Assembly: GCF_000236705.1 (NCBI RefSeq)
Contig: NC_016599.1
Location: 2,356,001 to 2,420,000, forward strand
DNA from: Owenweeksia hongkongensis DSM 17368
Lineage (GTDB): Bacteria > Bacteroidota > Bacteroidia > Flavobacteriales > Schleiferiaceae
Direction: 5' to 3'
DNA length: 64,000 nt
The notes beneath the pieces were generated by a model. It made no database searches. It had not been told where the DNA came from and saw only the letters and a list, made by a program, of their open reading frames with translations. Positions 9,404-16,722 of this stretch are shown piece by piece; the stretch's first letter is position 1; every line of letters starts with the position of its first letter. The position numbers and the translations under genes were made by a program.

Positions 9404-9431
9404 AGGATGCTTAAATGGAGAAAGGGGTTGC
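9404..9431 (-). promoter_or_regulatory. decayed ECF-type promoter GCAACC-N16-CATCCT
   Basis: On the minus strand GCAACC (9431-9426) is followed after 16 bp by CATCCT (9409-9404), 22 nt before the pseudogene ATG. It aligns over 26 bp with the element upstream of the intact paralog (GCAACC-N16-CATCTA), with the -10-like half less conserved. Confidence 0.4.
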
Positions 9432-9547
9432 GTTCTTAATATTGGTATTAATACGCCAACGACACCCCGCTCACCCCTTCATATTACCATCTTTCACTCA
9501 TTCTATCAATAAGCGATCGTTCAGTAATTTTAATCTTTGCAAGTATT

Positions 9548-10663
9548 TTAAGTTCTACTCAAGCCATGCATCTCCCTCCAAAATTGGCTTTGTAGCCAGC
9601 GCTGTTCTAAGCAATAAAAATGTTGACGGGCCTCTTTGTATTGATCATACTGTAGCATTACTTCCTTTTGAAAATAAGGAAGAGCTTCGATAGCACCAAT
9701 TTTACAATGCCCAATGATTTCTGCTGCACGCATGCCTTGCGTTATAGCTTTGATTATACCCTGAGAGGTAATTGGGTCGTAAGCCGAAGCGGCATCGCCA
9801 ATGGCCAGCCAGTTTTCACCTACTACCTTGTCTAAGCAAAAAGACTGTGCCGGAAAACCGAGTAGTTTCTGATCAATAGGCTCCATCTGTGCAATCCACT
9901 GATGTGTATTTGGCGATTGTTGTAAGAGTTTAATCCAGTTTTTAAGATTATTCAGTCTCAACTTCTTTACTGTTTCGGCATTGGTGTAAAGTGTAACCAA
10001 CAATTGCTCGTTGGGAATTCTAGCGGCATACCACCAACCATTTTCTACCGATTCTAAATGTGTAAGCTTAGAAACCTCCCGAAGCCCTTTATTTTTGAAT
10101 CTTAAGGCTAAACACACTAGAGGTGTTTCGTGCTGCTTCTTACTTCCCTTATCGGTAGCAAAAATACTGCGCGCACCAGAAGCATCTACTACAAAATCAG
10201 CCTCAATAGAACTTGAGGCTCCCGCCTTACTCTTCAAGTTCAACTGATAACCACGCTCTGTTGTTGTACTACTTTGATAAATGTGTCCTGACAAAACTTT
10301 GGCGCCACGCACCACAGCTTCATTCACTAAAAATTGATTGAATTGTGAGCGGTTTAAATGCCAGCCGTGTCCAAATGGGCTCAAAATACTATCGTTATAG
10401 CCTCGTTTTTCATTGCCCCAATAAGAGCAACTACCAAAGCAAGGTTCGTGCTTCTGGGCCAGAAAAGCTTCAGAGATCCCCAATTGCCGCAGTATGGGGT
10501 TCATCTCAGGAGGAATGCTTTCACCAATATGAAATTTACCTGTTTTTGAAGTATCTACCAGAGTAACATTGGCCACACCAGCATTTAAAATGGAAATGGC
10601 GCAGGAACACCCTGCGGGTCCTGCGCCAATTATTACCACACTATAATCGCTAACTAAATCCAA
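9548..10663 (-). CDS. LodB-like FAD-dependent oxidoreductase (CTQ maturation factor)
   Basis: A 371-residue flavoprotein of the group 2 monooxygenase / tryptophan-halogenase-like fold: dinucleotide-binding GAGPAG (13-18), VDASGARS (159-166) and the FAD-pyrophosphate GD motif followed by DPITSQGI (289-303). It starts with TTG two bases after the stop of the LodA-like gene. In Marinomonas, LodB is needed in the cytoplasm to build the cysteine tryptophylquinone cofactor of LodA, and this gene order supports the same role. No signal peptide. A generic geranylgeranyl-reductase-like enzyme is the alternative if seen without context. Confidence 0.82.
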   Translation of the reverse strand: MDLVSDYSVVIIGAGPAGCSCAISILNAGVANVTLVDTSKTGKFHIGESIPPEMNPILRQLGISEAFLAQKHEPCFGSCSYWGNEKRGYNDSILSPFGHGWHLNRSQFNQFLVNEAVVRGAKVLSGHIYQSSTTTERGYQLNLKSKAGASSSIEADFVVDASGARSIFATDKGSKKQHETPLVCLALRFKNKGLREVSKLTHLESVENGWWYAARIPNEQLLVTLYTNAETVKKLRLNNLKNWIKLLQQSPNTHQWIAQMEPIDQKLLGFPAQSFCLDKVVGENWLAIGDAASAYDPITSQGIIKAITQGMRAAEIIGHCKIGAIEALPYFQKEVMLQYDQYKEARQHFYCLEQRWLQSQFWREMHGLSRT

Positions 10664-10665
10664 GA

Positions 10666-12843
10666 TTAATTTTTCGGAGGATGCACTTCGTCAGTCACAG
10701 TATTTGGCCAAAAAACAACCAGGTTACTGTCGTCTTTTTTGAAAAGACTTTCCACTTCTAGGTAGTAATCCTTACTAAATTCATCAGGATAGTCTTTAAT
10801 TGCCGGCCCCTGGATAATAGTCCCAATCTTCACCCATTCAGTCAGTATGTCTCTGCGGTTCTGATAGCGACCTACGTTCATCGCTGCCGTGTCAAATTCT
10901 TTTGAATCGGGACAATCGGGAGTTTTTAAATTCTCTTGGGCTGCCGTGCCTTCTCCGCGCACGGAGTATCTCTGTTTGGTAGCTTTTAGATCACCATTAT
11001 TGGCTGACAAATCATCAAAAGTGTACACGGCCACAGGCCTTTGGGCTGGCCACGACCAAAATAACGTAGTGTTTACTGTTCCGCTGTATACATTTTTATC
11101 AGTGATTTTTCCACCTGGATTTGGTGCTGGAGTGTGCGTGGCGCAAGAGTTGTAATCCGTATGCCAAGGGATGGACATAAACTTACACAAGTCTCCCGGT
11201 TGCACAGGATCCGATCTTAATGGGATATAGCCTATCCCTAGGAATGGTTGATCTTTTGTTGCCGAAGCATAATCCAAGGATTCACCATTGATCCTAAAAG
11301 GTCCAATAGCTGGGTTTTGCCAGTCTTTATTATATAAATTAGGATCGCGCACAATAAAAGTCAAATCAATACCTGGACTAAAACGACCACCCAGGCAATT
11401 GACTAAAATGGTTTTATCGAGTTGCTCGCCAGCTCCAATGGGTAATTTGCTTGCTCCAACACTCATTCCTTTGTTCCATTGCTGCATATAAAAATATTGC
11501 TGTCGCGAAACAGTTAAAAAGGCTTGATTAGAGTCGCCCAATGAAAGCGGCATTAATGGTGCCCCTTTATCGTTTTGGCTATCATCCGGATTTCGGATAA
11601 ATTTCATAATGTCGAAAGGCGGCTTTTCCTCCGTTAAAAGCTTCATTCTTTCATGTGCCGAAATTGCCTGATCTGGTAAATTAGTATTCCACATTTGCAT
11701 GTGAGCTGCATTCAAGGTGGGAAAAATATCATCTTGAAAGAAAGGCTTATAGTCGGGATTATAGTTTCCATTGCTATAAACTTCCGGCTGAAGATCAAAG
11801 TTTTCTAACCATGTATTATAAACATCATCCCAAAGGTTTACCACATTCAAGGTTTGAGGAGCATAAGCAGGATCGGTAACTACCGCCCAAGCACTGCCTT
11901 CAACAGGTTGTTGACTACCATCTTCAAAAACCAGTACTGCGGTTACCGGACCATCCGAAGTGTCGTCAAGCCAGTTATCATTATCCACATCCTTACATAA
12001 TGGCTGCTCGGCATCAAAATTCCCTTGATTATCAAAAGCACAGGCTAAACCATGTCCACCCAATACCAAAAGTCGGCCATTAGGTTCGGTAAGGATTTCT
12101 CCTAAATAGCTAATGGGATCACTCCCATTGGCGCCACTTCCGTTAGTTGCAGGAAACTGAATCGGGTAATTAGGTAGATCCGTAATAGTGCCTGAGCTCT
12201 TATCATAATAACTGGCCTTAGGTTCATCATCAAATTTAATTGGCTTAGTTCCCTGGCTGGCTTTAATCGCTCGTGGCCCCGCATCAATCACCAGCTTCTT
12301 CAAGCGATTTGTGTCGCCCGGATCCACGTTGTAAGGGTTTTGTGGTGAAGTACTATCGAAATTCGGATTCCTCAATGGTGGGGTGCTCACTAGCTTAGTT
12401 ATAGTTTTATCATCTATAGGCGGATGGGGTTTGTACAACTCAATTCCCTTGTTTGCATCTTCATCTATCTCCCAGCAATTGGCTTTTTTATTGGCCAAAT
12501 GGGCTGTCCAAATGATGTCTGTTACTTTCTTACCGTCTACAGTAGACCCGATTAATACTTCCTCTCCGCCTTGAGTGGGGTAAGTGAGTTTTTCTCCTTC
12601 ATTAGGATATTGGAAAATCTTGAAGCGTGCTGCCTGTCTTTTTAATCTTCCCGAGCCATCTCGTATATCTCCACTGGTGATGTGGGTGCTTTCGGTGCCT
12701 GGTTTTATGGGAAGCCCACCCGTTATTGCACTAGCTCCATGTGGAGAGGCGGCCATGGTTTCTGGCCCCAAATAGTATTCTGTACTATTCCCAACTCTGG
12801 CCATGCCAATAGCGGGATGTATTCTTAAGCTTGAATTTGCCAT
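10666..12843 (-). CDS. LodA/GoxA-like CTQ-dependent amine or amino-acid oxidase/dehydrogenase
   Basis: A 725-residue protein, close to the 726 residues of Marinomonas LodA. It has the family N-terminus RIHPAIGMARVGNS (7-20). The cofactor region reads KFMSIPWHTDYNSC (554-567), then WSWPAQRP (596-603). By alignment with LodA, Cys567 and a Trp at 596 or 598 (598 favoured, in the WPA context) would form cysteine tryptophylquinone, and Asp563, four residues before the Cys, matches the Asp needed for LodA maturation. The Cys-Trp spacing is only about 31 residues against 65 in LodA, so it belongs to another subgroup and its substrate cannot be inferred. No signal peptide. It sits 25 bp after a haem-c lipoprotein gene and 2 bp before the LodB-like gene, forming one operon. 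Confidence 0.88.
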   Translation of the reverse strand: MANSSLRIHPAIGMARVGNSTEYYLGPETMAASPHGASAITGGLPIKPGTESTHITSGDIRDGSGRLKRQAARFKIFQYPNEGEKLTYPTQGGEEVLIGSTVDGKKVTDIIWTAHLANKKANCWEIDEDANKGIELYKPHPPIDDKTITKLVSTPPLRNPNFDSTSPQNPYNVDPGDTNRLKKLVIDAGPRAIKASQGTKPIKFDDEPKASYYDKSSGTITDLPNYPIQFPATNGSGANGSDPISYLGEILTEPNGRLLVLGGHGLACAFDNQGNFDAEQPLCKDVDNDNWLDDTSDGPVTAVLVFEDGSQQPVEGSAWAVVTDPAYAPQTLNVVNLWDDVYNTWLENFDLQPEVYSNGNYNPDYKPFFQDDIFPTLNAAHMQMWNTNLPDQAISAHERMKLLTEEKPPFDIMKFIRNPDDSQNDKGAPLMPLSLGDSNQAFLTVSRQQYFYMQQWNKGMSVGASKLPIGAGEQLDKTILVNCLGGRFSPGIDLTFIVRDPNLYNKDWQNPAIGPFRINGESLDYASATKDQPFLGIGYIPLRSDPVQPGDLCKFMSIPWHTDYNSCATHTPAPNPGGKITDKNVYSGTVNTTLFWSWPAQRPVAVYTFDDLSANNGDLKATKQRYSVRGEGTAAQENLKTPDCPDSKEFDTAAMNVGRYQNRRDILTEWVKIGTIIQGPAIKDYPDEFSKDYYLEVESLFKKDDSNLVVFWPNTVTDEVHPPKN

Positions 12844-12868
12844 TGTATTTCTTTTTGTAATTGGTTGA

Positions 12869-14248
12869 TTAATTTGAACGATTTACTTCACTTCCGCCTT
12901 GGTAATTCTTTAAAAGAATATGGCTGGTATTGGCATTTTTACCCGGGAGAATGTCCGTGGATCCTAATACATTGGTTACCGGAAAAGTATTGTGGCAACC
13001 AAAGCAACTGTTTTGAGAGCGCACATTTTGTGTAAAAGTTTCAATAGTTGCATTGGATAAGGTTAAGGAGCCTGTCACCATTTCTGAGTTTACATTCGGG
13101 TTCCAATTGGGTTGTAAAACGCCCTTCTCTGTATTGAACCAAACCGCGCCAACTTCAAAGTAATTCTTCCAAACAGAGTTTTCAACTTTAAGCTGATCTT
13201 TTACATTCGCATTCAGGTGATCAATGTTGCCACGGTTGGTAGGACTTCCTCCACCCTGCGCATACTGGCGAGCTACTTGGGTAACAGGGGTGAGGGTTTG
13301 ATTAACTTCATTTACAAAGCGAAGAATTTCAGCATTGTTCACGTTGGTTTTTCTAGCCGTAGTATTGGCTTTATAAAGCAACCACCCCTTCTCAGAAACG
13401 GGATCATTCATACCTTGTGTCACAACACCATTAGAATCCTGTTTAAAGTTTGGTGCGTTACCATCAAATTCAAAAGTTGCCCATATAAACTCAGGATGCC
13501 CTTCGACCACCACTGCAATATGCAACCCTATTAATGCTACCTCCACATCTTTCTGCACTTTCGGATTGTTATCCGGGATTCGTGGCTCACCATCTACCAT
13601 GGTAAGCAATTGAATATTGGCTTTTGTAGTATATAGGTTACTAACATCTTCATCAGGTTGCACCAGCTTCCAGTTAGCTTTTAGCGACATTGATCCTACA
13701 GGAAAGTTGGCGGTAGAATCGAACCCAACAAACACCCCGGGATCATACAATTTATTATCTAGTATCCAGTCTCTATACATATCATTAATCATAATATTGC
13801 TATACACGGCTCTTCCATGCTGATCTATCAACATTCCTTTAGAAAGTGCCTGCTCAACGATGTCCAAAACCTGATTGGTATCATTCTTAGAATTTGGATG
13901 TATCGCATTATTTGTATAGAAGCTTTCAAAGCGAAGTTTTCCATTTACCTCTTCAGTGAGCCACAAAAAATACTGCCAAGAGATTAAGTGAAAGTCACAA
14001 TTGGTAACATCATTCCCTTGTGGAAAATTTTGTGGTTGCGGGGTGGGAACAGTGCCCGAAAACCATTCTGGGGGTGCCTCGCAGTTTCCATCAACACCGT
14101 TGATTTCGCTTGAGCTTGCCGTAGTTGTAGCCAACTCAACAGCTTCGTTTTCGGTTTTGGTTTCTGTGTTTTCATTTGGTGATGAATTACATGCCACTGA
14201 GCCAAGGGCCAGCAACAGCAAAAAACACTGGTTTGGGATGTTTTTCAT
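12869..14248 (-). CDS. lipoprotein with C-terminal haem-c (CXXCH) motif, partner of LodA-like enzyme
   Basis: A 459-residue predicted lipoprotein: signal peptide ending LALGSVAC with lipid-attachment Cys20, then a polar Ser/Thr/Glu-rich linker. The central domain is one I do not recognise (contains HLISWQYFLWLTEE and several conserved-looking aromatic segments). Near the C-terminus CFGCH (415-419) is a single haem-c attachment motif, and Met or His ligands are available around it. As the first gene of the operon with the LodA-like and LodB-like genes, it is a plausible periplasmic or surface electron acceptor. The haem-c function is inferred from one CXXCH only. Confidence 0.72.
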   Translation of the reverse strand: MKNIPNQCFLLLLALGSVACNSSPNENTETKTENEAVELATTTASSSEINGVDGNCEAPPEWFSGTVPTPQPQNFPQGNDVTNCDFHLISWQYFLWLTEEVNGKLRFESFYTNNAIHPNSKNDTNQVLDIVEQALSKGMLIDQHGRAVYSNIMINDMYRDWILDNKLYDPGVFVGFDSTANFPVGSMSLKANWKLVQPDEDVSNLYTTKANIQLLTMVDGEPRIPDNNPKVQKDVEVALIGLHIAVVVEGHPEFIWATFEFDGNAPNFKQDSNGVVTQGMNDPVSEKGWLLYKANTTARKTNVNNAEILRFVNEVNQTLTPVTQVARQYAQGGGSPTNRGNIDHLNANVKDQLKVENSVWKNYFEVGAVWFNTEKGVLQPNWNPNVNSEMVTGSLTLSNATIETFTQNVRSQNSCFGCHNTFPVTNVLGSTDILPGKNANTSHILLKNYQGGSEVNRSN

Positions 14249-15059
14249 TGTTTAAGAAATTTGGTTTTATTAATTGATTTGTATTAAAATTATTCATTAG
14301 GGTTTAGTCATACTTTCCAAAATCAAGTTTGAGAATTGGTGTAGACTCTACTAGCTATATGTTGGATTTGTAACCTGCATATTTCTTCTACCTATATAGC
14401 ATTATGAAAGTTGGTTTTTTTTATACCTAATTATTCTTCAATTAAGCCGTGTGCACTCCACCTTTCTATAAAACAATACATAGACCTAAATGACTTATGC
14501 AATAGCAATAAAGTGGAGGTAAATAAGCTGCTATTGAATAGTAAGCTGTGGATTTATAGCTACTGTTCCTGAGCTACTTATCCGCCATAGGATAAAGTCG
14601 TTTTACCTGATAGAATAAGGGTCAGGACTTTAAATAAAGTGATTGTTCCAAATCGCTTGGAAAGATTGATGATTTTCATAAAACAGGTTTTGATTGAAAA
14701 AAATGATTGAAAATTTTTGAAAAGAAATCAATCCTGTTTATAGCGCTCTTTCGAGCACGGAAAATGCCAAGTAAATTTTTGCATGATTTGAGGTTTAGTT
14801 GGATGCTTGAAAGTAGTCAAATTATTTTCTTCACCAAAAATCTACACGCTCTTTTGTGAAATTAAAGTTTGATATACAACTTTTTACGTAATGCAAATTG
14901 TGACATTTTCATACTGATTGCCATATTCCACATGCTTTTAAGTAGTACTTGCTATTGATGTATCTTCTTAATAATCGAATTTGAAACTTCGCTGATTAAA
15001 AAGAGTTTTAATACGAATATTACTCTCTTCCTTTCACATCACCCTCAATCACACTTTAA

Positions 15060-15180
15060 TTAAGCACTAGCTTCGGGTAGATGAAAGTCTTGATGGCTCT
15101 GGTGTAGCTTATCAAAGTTATCTTCAGTTTTCATCAATGAAATACAGACACTTTACGGTGTCCAGCTTTTCTTCATCCAT
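15060..15180 (-). other. two tiny overlapping open frames (18 and 24 codons)
   Basis: MDEEKLDTVKCLYFIDEN starts at 15180 and stops at 15124; a second frame, MKTEDNFDKLHQSHQDFHLP followed by EASA, starts at 15134, inside the end of the first, and stops at 15060. Both are acidic and polar, and the overlap resembles coupled genes, but they are short enough to occur by chance and could also be the remains of one frameshifted gene. No ribosome-binding evidence. Confidence 0.15.
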
Positions 15181-15200
15181 ATTAGAATAAAAATCAAAAA

Positions 15201-15223
15201 CCCTTTGTGTAAAACACAAAGGG
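15201..15223 (-). terminator. rho-independent terminator
   Basis: Perfect 10-bp stem (CCCTTTGTGT / ACACAAAGGG) with a 3-nt loop. On the minus strand it is followed by TTTTTGATTTTT. It ends the transcript of the adjacent small T9SS cargo gene. Confidence 0.85.
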
Positions 15224-15230
15224 CTGAGGA

Positions 15231-16028
15231 TTATTTCTTCTGGAATTGACCAAGCTTAATTCCTGAATCATCGAGTAATAGATAGCTACCCGGAGGTAGA
15301 TGACTGACGTCAACAGCCTCGTTTTGCCGACTGATTGGGTTCAACCAAACTTTTCCTGAAACACCTACAATTTGAATAGCCCCATTATAATTCAACTCAA
15401 TAGAGTTGGTAGCAGGATTTGGGAAAATACTCATGTCATGTTTAAGTTCCGCTAGGGATACCGAAGCAGGAATAGCGCTTCCGTAGTTTGAATCAGGCAT
15501 TACATCAGAAGGCCCAGCCCCAGCAGGTGAAATATCAAAAGAACCTGTAAATGCCAGCATATTAATGACTGGTGAACTGCCAATTTCCGAAACGGGTATG
15601 GCAAAAATGCCACAGGTACTACTGTTGGTATCTAAGGTAAACATGATATTGGCTGGTGAGCCGTTTACATAACTTTCTGTGTACACTGTTGGGAAAATAC
15701 TGTTTTGATAAGCATACAGCATAATATCAGCCTTCATCGAGGTATTTGGAGTTTGGCTAGCAAGATTGGCTTGTGGTATCGCAGCACCATCCGCTGGGTT
15801 ATTATTGGTATCAAGCGCTAGGGCGTAGCCAAAATCTTTGTGTCGGGTATTGTGATGATCAATCTTGACAAAAAGTGTGTCATTAGTTGAATTTAATCTA
15901 AAGCCTAGTGATTTGGAATCCAGACCAAATGCATGGTCGTCACCAGTTTTATCCGTGGCAATGTTGGTGTACGTCTGAGCTGACATGGCTAAAGGCAAGA
16001 TCAGACAATGGGTAATTAATTTTTTCAT
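15231..16028 (-). CDS. small T9SS cargo protein with type A sorting domain
   Basis: A 265-residue secreted protein: signal peptide MKKLITHCLILPLAMSAQ, a ~170-residue domain of unknown function (IATDKTGDD, FGYALALDTNNNPADG, FDISPAGAGPSDVMPDSNYG) and a type A sorting domain (MSIFPNPATNSIEL...LPPGSYLL). The ALALDTNNN.ADG segment with many Asp/Asn looks like a calcium-supported beta-sandwich, but this is inference. It is the intact paralog of the pseudogene at 8.9-9.4 kb. Preceded by an ECF-type promoter and followed by a strong terminator, so it is probably monocistronic. Confidence 0.78.
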   Translation of the reverse strand: MKKLITHCLILPLAMSAQTYTNIATDKTGDDHAFGLDSKSLGFRLNSTNDTLFVKIDHHNTRHKDFGYALALDTNNNPADGAAIPQANLASQTPNTSMKADIMLYAYQNSIFPTVYTESYVNGSPANIMFTLDTNSSTCGIFAIPVSEIGSSPVINMLAFTGSFDISPAGAGPSDVMPDSNYGSAIPASVSLAELKHDMSIFPNPATNSIELNYNGAIQIVGVSGKVWLNPISRQNEAVDVSHLPPGSYLLLDDSGIKLGQFQKK

Positions 16029-16051
16029 TTTCGTAAGTTTTATTTACCCAA

Positions 16052-16079
16052 TAGATGCTTAAAAAATGAAAAGGGTTGC
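16052..16079 (-). promoter_or_regulatory. ECF-type promoter GCAACC-N16-CATCTA
   Basis: On the minus strand GCAACC (16079-16074) is followed after exactly 16 bp by CATCTA (16057-16052), 23 nt before the ATG. The -35 half and spacing are identical to the two promoter-like elements flanking the ECF sigma gene at 49.0 kb; the -10 half differs at one base from CGTCTA. Confidence 0.5.
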
Positions 16080-16210
16080 CACAAAATCACTGTTTAACAT
16101 TTCTTTAGGACTTCCTTTTTAAAGTGAAATCCAAGAATGGGTGCTCATCACTGAGGTAAAACCTGAGAGCACTTGAATTAGTCAGATAAGCATTTTGAGT
16201 AAAGCCATGC

Positions 16211-16666
16211 TTAGCGTTTTAGATTTGCCTCATAAAGATCAATCCACTCTTGGGCAGTCATTTTGCTGGCAAGCTCACCAAAGAGATCGTAGGGAATCTG
16301 ATCCATTTTTTTGAGACGAACACAGCTTTTACCCATGTCTAATTTGCCTTTTACCCGATTGGCATATTCGGTGGTAAACCACTCCATCAATTCAGGATTG
16401 GCATAAATGCCCATGTGATAAACGGCTATAAAGTTTTTTTGAGAAGCCAAATTCATAAAGGGCAATGGAAGCTTGGTATTGCAGTGATAGCCATCGGGAT
16501 AAACCGAATGAGGGACCACATAACCAAGCATTTTATAATTCATACACTCCTCAAAACCCGAAGGCAAATTATCTAAAATCACTTGCCGTAATTTCAACAT
16601 GGGCTCCTTGCGATCCTCAGGGAGTTCTTCTAAATATTGCTCGGGTGTAGTAGCTTTTGATTGCAT
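16211..16666 (-). CDS. DUF1801 domain-containing protein
   Basis: A 151-residue cytoplasmic protein of the DUF1801 / YdhG-like fold: N-terminal TPEQYLEELPEDRKEPMLKLRQ, a central FEECMNYKMLGYVVP strand and the NFIAVYHMGIYANPEL and GKSCVRLKKMDQIPYDLFGEL segments. Biochemical role unknown for the family. It lies between the two members of the right-hand T9SS paralog pair; no equivalent is present in the left-hand block. Confidence 0.8.
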   Translation of the reverse strand: MQSKATTPEQYLEELPEDRKEPMLKLRQVILDNLPSGFEECMNYKMLGYVVPHSVYPDGYHCNTKLPLPFMNLASQKNFIAVYHMGIYANPELMEWFTTEYANRVKGKLDMGKSCVRLKKMDQIPYDLFGELASKMTAQEWIDLYEANLKR

Positions 16667-16722
16667 AGTGGTGTGAATAGGTTTTTGGCAAATTTAGGGA
16701 TGAAACCACAAGAGAGGTATGG

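Larger units (their letters stand above)
14249..15230. other. AT-rich intergenic region upstream of the LodA-like operon
   Basis: About 980 bp with no convincing gene. It must hold the promoter of the haem-c/LodA/LodB operon, but no clear TTG-N18-TAnnTTTG pair was found; TAATTTTA about 60 nt before the ATG is the nearest match. An imperfect inverted repeat lies at 14681-14696 (AAACAGGTTTTGATTG) and 14727-14740 (AATCAATCCTGTTT). A terminator for the gene to the right occupies 15201-15223, and two tiny overlapping frames lie at 15060-15180. The length is unusual for this otherwise compact window. Confidence 0.5.
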
